From positions 310,001 through 374,000 of the forward strand of contig CAWJGZ010000001.1 of assembly GCA_963842505.1 (NCBI GenBank): a DNA stretch of 64,000 nt, read 5' to 3'. A program made the position numbers and the translations under genes. Positions 1-8,105 of this stretch are shown here, in pieces. The DNA comes from PALSA-129 sp963842505 (GTDB lineage: Bacteria > Acidobacteriota > Terriglobia > Bryobacterales > Bryobacteraceae). Within the stretch, counting starts at the first letter, position 1. Every line of letters starts with the position of its first letter. The notes under the pieces are model-generated. The model was not told the origin of the DNA. It was given only the letters and a program-made list of their open reading frames with translations, and ran no database searches.

Positions 1-288
1 GCCCAGCAGTCCGCAGACGTGCGATGTCAGCAGCGCCGAGTGGGTGACGCGGAGTTTGTCCTCGTTCGTTTCGGCGTGCGCGTAAAAATAGAGCAAACCA
101 TCGCACAGGCGCGCGCCGGCCAGGTAGAAAAGGATGGTTCCGGCCAGATCCAGCAGTTCCAGAACGCCATAGTCCACCCGCGTGAAGTACCTGGTATAGA
201 CCGGCAGCATGAAAAAGCTGACGAACCGGCGCGCGATCAACGCCACGCTATAGGTACTGGTGTGGCGGAGCAATTTACGGTAAGACAC
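1..288 (-). CDS. Wzx-type polysaccharide flippase, N-terminal part (runs off the window)
   Basis: The reading frame is open from a GTG at 288 to the window edge (96 codons). It begins VSYRKLLRHTSTYSVALIAR and contains FFMLPVYTRYFTRVDYG followed by a hydrophobic stretch, the usual first helices of MATE/Wzx-superfamily oligosaccharide flippases (arginine-rich start, then PxYTRxxxxxDYG). Such proteins flip undecaprenyl-linked glycans across the inner membrane. The GTG lies inside the last codons of the upstream O-antigen ligase gene (14-base overlap), so the two are translationally linked. No ATG lies nearby, so the start is inferred from the overlap and the family N-terminus. The C-terminal four-fifths is outside the window. 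Confidence 0.75.
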   Translation of the reverse strand, partial: MSYRKLLRHTSTYSVALIARRFVSFFMLPVYTRYFTRVDYGVLELLDLAGTILFYLAGARLCDGLLYFYAHAETNEDKLRVTHSALLTSHVCGLLG

Positions 289-1603
289 GATTTGGCTCGG
301 TGGTTAAGGAAGGGTGCTGATACGCCGGAGGCGCCACGGAGGTTTGGAGGGGTGGCGCGGCAGGCTGGGGAAGGTTTTTCTCCAGGTTGTACCATACCGC
401 GGCGTACATCACGATCATGTAAACGAAGTCGAAGCTGTAGCGCGGCTGGGTAAGGCTGCAAATCATGTACGCCATCATCGAAAGCTGGATCGCTCTCGGA
501 TATGGCAGCAACTCGGGGTTGGTTTTCCGTAGTCGGCGCGAAGAGCGCCATGCCCTCCAGAGGACCGAGATCATCATATACACATACAACAGGAAAGCGA
601 AAATGCCGCACTCCGCCAGCATCTGAAGGTAGGAATTGTGGACGATCAGGCTCTGGGCAATGGTGCCTTCCACAAACGGCTGGGCAGCCGCCACGAAGCT
701 GTTGGTCCCCATACCGACACCGAAATACGGGCTAGTCTTCCAGACATCCACCGCGGCCTTCATAAGAACGATGCGGGACATCGCGGATTGGTCTTGCTCA
801 TAGGTGGCGATGGTTTCTATCCGGTTGAAATACTTGTCGTGGACCAAGTACACCGCCGGCCCCAAGCCGACTAACACAACGCCCACCAGGGCCAGCGCTT
901 TGCGCTTGGACTGCATCACCATGATCAGCAGAATGAAAGCCAAGGCAACCGCGGCGCCACGCGAAAAAGTCAGTACGGTGCAGGCTACCGAGCCCCAAGT
1001 CATCGCCAGCAGGAGCAATTTCAGAGGCTTCGATTTGACCAGCAACCGGGAGTACCAGCAAAACGGAATCACCATCGTCAAACCGCAGGCGAAGGTGTTG
1101 TTTTCGTTCATAAACCCGCCGATGCCGTTGTAAATGCGCAAGCCCCCGTGTAGCACGCCGGTAGCCCCGTGCCACAGCCCCCAGGTGCCCAGCGAAACGG
1201 CGGTTACTACGTAGAGCCGCTTGAAATCCTCAAAAGTAGTGATCACCAGCGGGATAAACAGCAGAACCAGCGACATGCGCACGAAGAGGTTGTAATCGTA
1301 CTCCACAAACTGGGGAAACGGAGCGGTGAACCTCGATATCGCCATGGGAATTTCGAGCAGGATCAGGCTAAGGGTAATGGGGTTGAAAATCCATGCCCGC
1401 GGTGCATTAGGGAGAAAACGGATGCTCCCCAGCATCAGGGTTAGCGCCAGCCATTGGCTGTAGGCGTACCGGCCGGCCCCGAAAGCCACGATGTCTGGCC
1501 GGAACAGGCTGAACCAGATGTATGCGTATACCCCGGCTTGCGGGACCAGGAAGCCGTAGAGCGCAAGGCAAGCCACCACGCCAACCAGTAATAGAGCACG
1601 CAT
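275..1603 (-). CDS. O-antigen ligase / polymerase family membrane protein (Wzy/WaaL-like)
   Basis: A 442-residue polytopic membrane protein with about ten hydrophobic segments and a large periplasmic loop in the C-terminal half containing the HNSYLQMLAECG signature. It fits the O-antigen ligase/polymerase superfamily, and its N-terminus resembles the exosortase-associated O-glycosylation ligase subgroup. Such proteins join or polymerise lipid-linked glycans at the periplasmic face. The ATG at 1603 places a hydrophobic signal-anchor directly at the start. The gene overlaps the downstream flippase, supporting one glycan-assembly operon. The proline-rich tail (last 35 residues) is probably cytoplasmic. 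Substrate, and ligase versus polymerase activity, cannot be told from sequence. Confidence 0.8.
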   Translation of the reverse strand: MRALLLVGVVACLALYGFLVPQAGVYAYIWFSLFRPDIVAFGAGRYAYSQWLALTLMLGSIRFLPNAPRAWIFNPITLSLILLEIPMAISRFTAPFPQFVEYDYNLFVRMSLVLLFIPLVITTFEDFKRLYVVTAVSLGTWGLWHGATGVLHGGLRIYNGIGGFMNENNTFACGLTMVIPFCWYSRLLVKSKPLKLLLLAMTWGSVACTVLTFSRGAAVALAFILLIMVMQSKRKALALVGVVLVGLGPAVYLVHDKYFNRIETIATYEQDQSAMSRIVLMKAAVDVWKTSPYFGVGMGTNSFVAAAQPFVEGTIAQSLIVHNSYLQMLAECGIFAFLLYVYMMISVLWRAWRSSRRLRKTNPELLPYPRAIQLSMMAYMICSLTQPRYSFDFVYMIVMYAAVWYNLEKNLPQPAAPPLQTSVAPPAYQHPSLTTEPNRVLP

Positions 1604-1780
1604 AAGAAAGATTTCAGCACGCGGCCCGACGCCGCAAGGCGGATGCCTCTTCCCGCAGACAATCAGTCATTATAGCGGATCTCCATTCGTCGCCTCCAGG
1701 GATCAGTCGAAGTGGTCGAAGTGGGCCATCCGGGCTTGCCTCCTGCACTTCCTGGCAGGTGTTACGCAAAACCAAGACAT
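1604..1780. other. Intergenic region upstream of the ligase operon
   Basis: About 180 bases with no credible coding frame. It must hold the promoter for the leftward ligase-flippase operon, but no convincing -35/-10 pair was identified. A short tandem duplication (gtcgaagtg twice, around 1705-1723) is the only visible structure. Confidence 0.5.
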
Positions 1781-1860
1781 TTTGGATCGCCTTGTAACAA
1801 AACCACGGAATCCGCCGGCAACCCGCTCGTGGGCTTCTAAAATGCGCCCGAAGCAGGTTT
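1781..1860 (+). repeat. Direct repeat copy A bracketing the RAYT relic
   Basis: This stretch aligns almost end to end with 2148-2231 (copy B), beginning tttggatcg and ending near ggttt. The best-conserved core surrounds cccgctcgtgggcttctaaa. Copy B carries the probable GTG start of the sulfatase-like gene. At the same place copy A has an ATG (about 1841) opening a 35-codon frame that ends in TAG near 1948. Copy A is therefore likely a duplicated 5' end of the sulfatase gene, separated from the gene by the transposase relic. Confidence 0.75.
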
Positions 1861-1927
1861 TCAGGAAAAGGGGGAAAGGAGGACGCATTTCCCTGAGAGA
1901 CCCTCCCTGCCCGACCCACTATTCATT

Positions 1928-2147
1928 GTGCCCCCCCGTTCCCGCGTAGTTTTCCCGGGCGTCGCCCATCATGTCACCCAGTGTGGCAACGATCGCCAGC
2001 CCGTCTTCCACTCGGCGGATGATCGCCGTCTGTGCTGGGATCTTCTCAGCCGCTACGCCGCGCGTCCCCGAGCGCGCGCCTCCTGGGCTACTGCCCGATG
2101 ACCAACCACATCCATCCCGTAGCCGTGCCCGAGCGTGAGGACTCGCT
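1928..2147 (+). pseudogene. Truncated, frameshifted RAYT/IS200-like (Y1) transposase
   Basis: Read from GTG 1928 the frame gives MPPRSRVVFPGVAHHVTQ, then CGNDRQPVFHSADDRR and DLLSRYAARPRA. After a two-base shift in the GC-dinucleotide run at 2072-2079 it continues RLLGYCPMTNHIHPVAVPER. These match the N-terminal half of REP-associated tyrosine transposases: the PGxxHHVTQRGNxRQ opening and the GYCLMTNHxHLxAxPER segment with the HxH metal-binding pair. The catalytic tyrosine region is missing, because the sequence runs into repeat copy B. An isolated TNHIHPV instead of NHxHLV, the CG for RG change and the frameshift all indicate decay. The second part is in frame with the downstream sulfatase gene and falsely extends its ORF. 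Confidence 0.85.
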
Positions 2148-2231
2148 TTTGGATCGTCCTGTTGCAACACGGCCCCAGAATCCGCCGGTCACCCGCTCGT
2201 GGGCTTCTAAAGTGCGCTCGGAACATGGTTT
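2148..2231 (+). repeat. Direct repeat copy B, spanning the sulfatase start
   Basis: Second copy of the ~80-base repeat found at 1781-1860, with roughly 15 differences including small gaps. It starts exactly where the transposase similarity stops and contains the GTG at 2212 proposed as the start of the sulfatase-like gene. Confidence 0.75.
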
Positions 2232-4152
2232 AGCCATAGTGCTCGCCATCCTGCTGGCTGCCTTCGCCACACTCATTGACGCAGCCGCGCTCTACCAGAC
2301 CTACCACTACTTTGGCGGCGGCGCCCTCAACCGGCCATTCGCCCTGCGGACTCACTCCCAGTACCTGGCTTTCTTCCTGGAATCGGCTGGCTACGACTTC
2401 CTATTCTATACCGCTCTTCTCTGGGGCAGCCTGTGGCTCCTGCTGCGGTTGTGGGGGCAGCGGCTGAAACCCGTGCAACGGCTGCTTCTGGCGGCGGTAT
2501 CGCTGGCGTTGCTGATTGTCGGCGCAACCGTGCTGCGATACAAGATTTTCCAGTACTTCAGTGACAAGTTCACCTTCCAGGCCCTCAAAGATTTAACATC
2601 CGGGCATCTGACCAATATGTTTAGCTGGATTTCCGGAGACACGTTTGTTTTCCTGGCTGCCGTCCCGGTGCTGATTGTGGTCCTGGCTCTACTGGTCCGA
2701 CGGGTCGGCAGACTTCCGGTTTCCGTCCGCCCGTTCCAGGCCGAGAAACGCGCCGTTCTGGTTATGGCCGGCGGCGCCGTGGTCCTGCTGGCCAACCACG
2801 TATGGATCGCGCCGGATAAGGAACTGCGATACGGCCTCTCCACCGAGGTTTCCTACGGCGCCATCGACACCGCCCTGCGAAGCGTATGGGAATACGACCG
2901 CAATCCCTATGTGGTCCAGGTGGCCGGCCAGGTGGCGCACGCCTCGCCGCGGGATGTGGAACTGGCGCGTAGCGTGGCGCCGGACGGTGTATGGGCCCCC
3001 ATCGCCAAAACCAACCGTAAGAACGTGTTTGTCATCGTCGTGGAGACCTTCCGGTCGGACGTTACGGAGATGAACATTCAGGGCGACCCCGTGATGCCGT
3101 CTTTCGCCTCGCTCGCCCGGCAAAATGCCGCCACCGTCGCCGCCGTCTCCGACTACGGCATCACTTCCCGGGCGATTCTAACCGTGTTGTCGGGCATGCT
3201 CCACTTTCACGACGGCACCGACTTCATGCCCGCCCAACTGCGACGGCTCGGCTACCGCCTCAACGCCGTGTCCGCGCAGGAGGAAAGTTGGGGGGATGTC
3301 AAGCAATTGACCGGCATGGACCACTTCGATTCCTACTATGACGCATCCATGAGGAAGGTCGACCAATCCAAGCTGACCACCTACGAACACATCAACCACG
3401 TCTTGATCACGCTCGATGCCGAGAACGTCGTGAAGCATGTTTTCGACGCGGTGGACCAATCGCCGCCGGGCCCCCTGTTTTTCTACATCAACTTCCAGGA
3501 TCTGCATTACCCCTACTACACAGCGGAAATCCCCCTGCGCTTTATTGACAAGGGGCGCACCGAGTCGAGTTTCTTTACGGCCGGCAACGCTCCCCGGATC
3601 AAGCTTCAGTACGCCAATGCCGCCAACCATTTGGACCAGGCCCTCGGGCATTTCGTGGAAGGCTTGAAGGCGCGCGGGCTGTGGGACAACTCGGTGGTGG
3701 TGGTGGTGGGCGACCATCCCGATTCCATATACGAAAACGGGCTATTGGGTCACGCCTGGAGCTTGCATCCGTCCCAGCGATTCACTCCCCTGCTGGTGGT
3801 TCACGGCAAAGGCGAGATGGTGGCGCCGGCGAGCCAAACCGACATACTTCGGATTGTGCGCGATTCGCTGGATCCCGATGCGAACTTGCCCCCCCTGACC
3901 ATGAGGGACGACCCGGCCAAGAAGATCTTCACGATCGCCGGGCCCCTCGAACAGCCGCGGTATCTGGGCTTCCTCTCACTCCACCGCTTGGTGCAGTACG
4001 ACGTGGAGGCAAATCGAATACAATTCGGCAACAGCCCGTGGATGGTTCCCTCCAGCTTGAAAAAAGGCAGCTTGGAGGTACGGGAATTCGCCCAGCTAAT
4101 GACCTTGTGGCGAGCGGAGCTGGTATTAAAGAGCATGCCTCAGAGCCGATAG
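2212..4152 (+). CDS. Membrane-anchored sulfatase / LTA-synthase-like phosphotransferase
   Basis: A 646-residue protein with about five N-terminal transmembrane segments (to roughly residue 190), then a periplasmic alkaline-phosphatase-fold domain. Metal-site elements are visible: NVFVIVVETFRSD at the first strand, GITSRAILTVLSG in the position of the nucleophile Thr/Ser, and VVVVVGDHPDSIYENG with Asp-His near the end, followed by LGHAWSLHPSQRFTPLLV. It lacks the C/S-x-P-x-R formylglycine motif, so a true sulfatase is unlikely. A transferase of phosphoglycerol or phosphoethanolamine onto surface glycan or lipid fits better. The frame is open upstream to 2032 only because a transposase relic is fused to it; GTG 2212 is the first start beyond the relic. 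No clear Shine-Dalgarno was seen. Confidence 0.7.
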   Translation: MRSEHGLAIVLAILLAAFATLIDAAALYQTYHYFGGGALNRPFALRTHSQYLAFFLESAGYDFLFYTALLWGSLWLLLRLWGQRLKPVQRLLLAAVSLALLIVGATVLRYKIFQYFSDKFTFQALKDLTSGHLTNMFSWISGDTFVFLAAVPVLIVVLALLVRRVGRLPVSVRPFQAEKRAVLVMAGGAVVLLANHVWIAPDKELRYGLSTEVSYGAIDTALRSVWEYDRNPYVVQVAGQVAHASPRDVELARSVAPDGVWAPIAKTNRKNVFVIVVETFRSDVTEMNIQGDPVMPSFASLARQNAATVAAVSDYGITSRAILTVLSGMLHFHDGTDFMPAQLRRLGYRLNAVSAQEESWGDVKQLTGMDHFDSYYDASMRKVDQSKLTTYEHINHVLITLDAENVVKHVFDAVDQSPPGPLFFYINFQDLHYPYYTAEIPLRFIDKGRTESSFFTAGNAPRIKLQYANAANHLDQALGHFVEGLKARGLWDNSVVVVVGDHPDSIYENGLLGHAWSLHPSQRFTPLLVVHGKGEMVAPASQTDILRIVRDSLDPDANLPPLTMRDDPAKKIFTIAGPLEQPRYLGFLSLHRLVQYDVEANRIQFGNSPWMVPSSLKKGSLEVREFAQLMTLWRAELVLKSMPQSR

Positions 4153-4219
4153 CGTCCACGCTCGGTTGACGGGATGGCACTCGCAGGTCAATTCTAAGGA
4201 TAAGCGGGAGGACATCAGG

Positions 4220-5671
4220 TTGACGCAAACCAACCCGAGAGTTCAGCTACTTGTAAAGCGACGACTGGCGCTTCGCGTGTTCAGCGCTTTGTTTGTATTG
4301 CTTCTGGCGGCTGCACTCAGCCATATCGCATCGCTGGGGCAGATCCTACAACCTGGAACCAGGCCACCGCTTCGCGACCCTTCCAGGACAACCATGGTTG
4401 TTGCGGTTATCAGCGACGAACATAATGAGTTCGGTCCCCAAGGTCTCCAGACGGACGAAGCGCTCGGCGGACCGGTGACGCCTGCGAATATGGTCAATCT
4501 GGTGCGCGCCAGAGACCCGGATCTGATTGTTGTGACCGGAGATCTCGGGGAGTATTCGACCGCGGCCGAGTATCGCGGATTCTGGGTGCAATCGGCCAGC
4601 GCCGTTACCACCACCGGAACCAGCACGACAGTCAATATCAATTCCAGTCCGAGTTATTCGGAGTTCGGATTGACCCCCAGCCCTAACACCCAGATCTATG
4701 GCGACCTGAACTCGAGCCTGGTCAGCGTGGGTACCTGGGCAGGCGTATACGATGACATTACCGGAGCAAACTTCGAGCTAGTCCAGATCAAGGCCCGGAC
4801 CAGTTCCTCCGTGACGGCTGTCTTCACCAGGACTCATCCTGCCGGATTCCTGATGCGCGCCCATTCGATGTCGGAGTACTGGGATTATGTGCTGGCTGGA
4901 AAAGTTGCCATGGCTGTAGGGAACCACGACGTCGAAATGACTGCCGTTTCTTGCGGAGCGCCGCCGAACCCGGTGTGTGGTGGCGTTGGATGGCAAGGGC
5001 CAGCCAACATCATGGCTCTCTTTGCTCCTTACGGCATGTTTGGGGGCCAGACGACGAAAACTTATTGGGCCAAGAAGTTCAACTCTCTGCTGACCGTAGT
5101 GGCGATTGACTCCATGGCTGCCTTATACCCTGGGGGAGACGGCATAACCTACGGCAGTGTGCAGGAGATGGCGCTCCGCCCGGCGCTCAACACACCCGGA
5201 CTCGGGTCGGTCTGGACCATTACCGCCCAACATTATCTGCCGCGAAACAGTTGCCTCGGATACGGCATGGCCTCATTCGCCTTGGGTTCAGCGGTCGATG
5301 CCGCTTTTGCCGGTCATACTCACCTCACACAGGTCATGATGGCTCCCCAGTGCATCGGATCCGCATGTACCAGCACTAAGAACGTGCCCGTGGCGGACCT
5401 GAGCGGTTACACTTGGATGACGGACGACCCGGTAAGTGAATGCACTTTTTCCGCCGGCGCCGGCGCGCAGCGGCTGGTTCTGAACGGCAGCTCACTGAAC
5501 GGCGGCGGCGGGCCCGCGCCCCAGCGGACTTACGGCCTCTTGACGGTTACGACGGATACTATGTCGTTCGCACTGTACGACCAGCATAATAATATCGTCA
5601 CGGACATGACCGATCCGACCAGCGCGGCGGTGTGGACCCTAACCAAGAATTCCCGCCGGCAGATCAGGTGA
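4220..5671 (+). CDS. Exported calcineurin-like metallophosphoesterase
   Basis: A 483-residue protein with an N-terminal hydrophobic signal or anchor (about residues 18-38). The metallophosphoesterase motifs appear in order: ISDEHNE (DxH), VVTGDLGEY (GDxx with Glu for the usual Asp), AVGNHDVEMT (GNHD) and AFAGHTHLTQ (GHxH). An insertion of about 90 residues, rich in Ser, Thr and Gly, separates GDLGEY from the GNHD motif. TTG 4220 is chosen because a gggagg Shine-Dalgarno lies at 4206-4211; the frame also opens at TTG 4166. It follows the sulfatase-like gene by 67 bases and may be co-transcribed. It probably acts in the periplasm on a phosphodiester or phosphomonoester; the substrate is unknown. 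Confidence 0.75.
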   Translation: MTQTNPRVQLLVKRRLALRVFSALFVLLLAAALSHIASLGQILQPGTRPPLRDPSRTTMVVAVISDEHNEFGPQGLQTDEALGGPVTPANMVNLVRARDPDLIVVTGDLGEYSTAAEYRGFWVQSASAVTTTGTSTTVNINSSPSYSEFGLTPSPNTQIYGDLNSSLVSVGTWAGVYDDITGANFELVQIKARTSSSVTAVFTRTHPAGFLMRAHSMSEYWDYVLAGKVAMAVGNHDVEMTAVSCGAPPNPVCGGVGWQGPANIMALFAPYGMFGGQTTKTYWAKKFNSLLTVVAIDSMAALYPGGDGITYGSVQEMALRPALNTPGLGSVWTITAQHYLPRNSCLGYGMASFALGSAVDAAFAGHTHLTQVMMAPQCIGSACTSTKNVPVADLSGYTWMTDDPVSECTFSAGAGAQRLVLNGSSLNGGGGPAPQRTYGLLTVTTDTMSFALYDQHNNIVTDMTDPTSAAVWTLTKNSRRQIR

Positions 5672-5711
5672 GTATGAGCGCAAACGGCACGCCCGCTCCA
5701 CAGCGCTTTTC

Positions 5712-5957
5712 TTACTGCGTAATTTGAGCTGCTCCTGAACCCCACTTACTCTGGAAGGGGGCGGCCCACTCCGTGCCCATGTTGTCGTCGGTGATGAGCT
5801 TCGTGGCTTTCGAAGCGGCGCGCAATTCATTCTGGCGATGGCTGGAGGTGTACAGAGCGATGATTTCGGCTACCACGCGCTTCCAACGTTCCCCGGGGGC
5901 TGTCGCGTCTGCCGAAAATCGCTCTGTGGTCCGTTTTGCAGTTCTCTCGTTTTTCCC
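5712..5957 (-). pseudogene. Gene remnant, C-terminal fragment (possibly spermidine-synthase-like)
   Basis: On the minus strand a frame bounded by stops, with no start codon, reads GERWKRVVAEIIALYTSSH and then KLITDDNMGTEWAAPF before a TAA at 5714-5712. The TDDNMGTEW ending resembles the C-terminus of fused MFS/spermidine-synthase-like proteins, from memory of that family. The frame cannot be a whole gene. It sits in the 340-base gap between two plus-strand genes and probably marks a deletion that removed most of a leftward gene. Confidence 0.35.
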
Positions 5958-6013
5958 CTAATATGAAATTGCCCGGAGGTCTGCGTGTGGGATAGCCGGA
6001 GTCATCGGACGGC

Positions 6014-6785
6014 ATGTATATCGCTAAGAGATCCGCGTATCTGTTGTATTGCCTACTCAGGAAGCTGTTGACCCCGCAGCTTCGGCATTCGCAGTTCGCC
6101 TACCGGGGCAAGTTGGAGGCCGCCCTGAGTCCCACTTCCCGCTGGCTGGATGCCGGCTGCGGGCACGGTTCTCTTTCCAAAGTGGATGGAGGATCGCGGA
6201 GCCCCTCTCGCCCAACGCAGTGCCGTGGTGGTCGGCATTGATTGCGATTGTCCCAGCTTGTGGGAAAACTGCATTGTGCACCACCGCGTAGCCGGCGATC
6301 TCTCGGCGCTCCCCTTCAAGAGCGGCTGCTTCGATCTCATCAGCGCCAACATGGTGGTTGAGCATATTTCCGATCCGGACCTGATAGGCAAAAACCTGAA
6401 CCGGATACTGCGGCCTGGCGGCCTTTTTATCTTCCACACTCCGAATTACCGGCACTATCAGGCGTGGCTGGTGTCCTGGTTGCCACAGAGTCTCAAGAAC
6501 CGGCTGGCGAAGCATCTCGAAGCGCGCGAAGAGCAGGATGTTTTCCCAACCTACTACCGCATGAATACCGCCGAAGCCATTCAGGCGATGGCGGATCGGA
6601 CCGGATTCGAGGTCCAGGAATTGCAGTTGGTCAACTCCGTGCCGGAAACCTTTGCGCTCGGACCGCCGGCGATCCTGGTTGAGATGCTGATTACCTGGGT
6701 GCTCGAATTCCGCTGGTTCTCCCGGTGGCGGAGTAATCTGGTAGTTGTTCTGAAGAAGACCGGACCGGCTCTGGCCCCGCGTTGA
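6014..6785 (+). pseudogene. Class I SAM methyltransferase with a single-base frameshift
   Basis: Two frames together encode one normal 256-residue methyltransferase. From ATG 6014 the first frame supplies motif I, SRWLDAGCGHGSLSK. After one extra base at the AAA run 6179-6181 the other frame continues WMEDRGAPLAQRSAVVVGID (motif II, acidic end of strand 2), DLSALPFKSGCFDLISANMV and ILRPGGLFIFHTPNY (motif post-III), ending at 6785. The C-terminal half has a hydrophobic segment, as in membrane-associated glycan methyltransferases. It may be inactivated by the shift, or the base may be a sequencing error; the rest of both frames is intact, so decay would be recent. It lies in the glycan locus immediately before a GNAT-like gene. 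Confidence 0.8.
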
Positions 6786-6798
6786 GACCACCACGGGG

Positions 6799-7848
6799 AT
6801 GATCGCGATGAACTCCCAATTTCAAAACACGTCTCCGCGGGATTCCAGCGCGGTCGCAGCGTTTCTGCAACGCATTTTCGATGGTGCTCCCGGTCTGCCC
6901 CTGGTCGAGCCGCGCCATCTGCACTGGAAGTGCTGGGAGGACCGTTCCGATTGGGTGGGATCCCGCAGCTATGTAATGGTCAAAGAAGGCGAGATCCAGG
7001 CGCACGGAACGGTTGTTCCGCTTTGGTGTGTGAACGGCCGGCAGCAACTGAGGATGATCTACCTGATTGACTGGGCGGCCGATCCGAAAGCCGTTGGCAG
7101 CGGCGTGACGCTCATGAAGCGAATCGCGCGGATGGCGGATGCGGTAATAGCCGTCGGCGGCAGCGAGATGACCCAGAAGGTGCTGCCGCAACTCGGTTTC
7201 AAGGTTTGCGGCGAGGTAACGAAGTTCGCCCGGCCGTTGAGGCCGCTGCGCCGCCTGGCCGGGCAGAACGTCAGCGTGCGCGCGGCAGCGCAGTTTGCTC
7301 GAAGCCTGCTGTGGTCATTGCGTGCACCGTCCGTTCGGACGCCAGGATGGACGGCGAGCCGGATTGCTCCGGAGCAATTGCAATCGGCCGCCATTCGTTG
7401 GCCCCGTGCAAAAGAGGGCACAGCCGTCTTTCAACGAACCGCGGAGACCATGGCTTATTTTCTTAAATGTCCGGCGGCGCGCATGGAGTTCTACTCGGTT
7501 GCGGAGCACGGTTCCAGCCGCGGCTGTTTCCTGCTGGCTTATGTCCCCGGCCAGGCTCGCATCGCCGACTTTTATGTCGACTCCGAAGATCCGCGGGATT
7601 GGCGTATTCTGATTCAACTTGCGGTGTCCCAGGCCAGGCGGGATCCCGCCGTGGCGGAAGTCGTTTCCATGGCCAGCGACCCGCTGACGCGCCAGGCCTT
7701 ACTCGATTCCGGCTTCCATCCTCGCGGCCATTCGCCGCTGCGCCTCCTGCCGGCTAAAGGCGTTGAGCTTCCGGCTGAGATTCGTTTCCAGATGATCGAT
7801 AGCGACGCCGCCTATCTCCACGACAACGCCATCCGTTACTGGGCTTGA
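6799..7848 (+). CDS. GNAT-fold (tandem, FemAB-like) acyltransferase
   Basis: A 349-residue soluble protein. The N-terminal half has the strand pattern of a GNAT domain (YVMVKEGEIQAHGTVVPLW, then MIYLIDWAADPKAVGSGVTL, the pantetheine-loop region), and a second related half follows residue 190. Proteins of this tandem type occur in lipopolysaccharide and exopolysaccharide loci and are thought to acylate sugars or peptides. The catalytic acceptor is unknown. It starts 13 bases after the methyltransferase, so both are probably in one transcript. ATG 6808 is an equally plausible start. Confidence 0.6.
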   Translation: MIAMNSQFQNTSPRDSSAVAAFLQRIFDGAPGLPLVEPRHLHWKCWEDRSDWVGSRSYVMVKEGEIQAHGTVVPLWCVNGRQQLRMIYLIDWAADPKAVGSGVTLMKRIARMADAVIAVGGSEMTQKVLPQLGFKVCGEVTKFARPLRPLRRLAGQNVSVRAAAQFARSLLWSLRAPSVRTPGWTASRIAPEQLQSAAIRWPRAKEGTAVFQRTAETMAYFLKCPAARMEFYSVAEHGSSRGCFLLAYVPGQARIADFYVDSEDPRDWRILIQLAVSQARRDPAVAEVVSMASDPLTRQALLDSGFHPRGHSPLRLLPAKGVELPAEIRFQMIDSDAAYLHDNAIRYWA

Positions 7849-7862
7849 CCGGGACCCCGCCT

Positions 7863-8105
7863 TCACTTATTGGCAAGTTCCCGCTCCACAAAATTGACGA
7901 TCAGTAAATAGGAATTCAGTGACTCAAATACCTCGTCATCCAATTCGATTTGGAATTCCTCGGCAATCGCCGCGAGTAAGGTCACATGCGCAACCGAGTC
8001 CCACTGCGCAAGGGTAGCTTGACTGGCACGGGCCACATCGGAAGCGGCCAGGTTGGGAAAAATACTGAGAAAGCATTGGGTAACTCTGGATGGGATGTCG
8101 GTCAT
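7863..8105 (-). CDS. Acyl carrier protein
   Basis: An 80-residue acidic protein with the phosphopantetheine attachment motif WDSVAHV (Ser37), where the usual DSL appears as DSV. Length and helix pattern fit a discrete acyl carrier protein. Its ATG overlaps the TGA of the upstream FkbH-type gene (ATGA at 8105-8102), so the two are translationally coupled. In FkbH systems the carrier holds a glyceryl or similar acyl unit, which suggests this ACP is dedicated to the glycan locus rather than to fatty-acid synthesis. Confidence 0.85.
   Translation of the reverse strand: MTDIPSRVTQCFLSIFPNLAASDVARASQATLAQWDSVAHVTLLAAIAEEFQIELDDEVFESLNSYLLIVNFVERELANK

Noticed and set aside
19..453. 144-codon plus-strand frame at the window start
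   Set aside because: Antisense to the flippase and ligase, which have clear membrane-protein features.
2032..2211. N-terminal 60 residues of the sulfatase ORF as part of the protein
   Set aside because: They are the frameshifted end of a RAYT transposase plus a repeat and would precede the membrane helices without a role.
3694..3712. Run of GGT triplets in the sulfatase-like gene as a phase-variable repeat
   Set aside because: Changes would be in-frame (Val codons before the GDH motif), so slippage would not switch the gene off.
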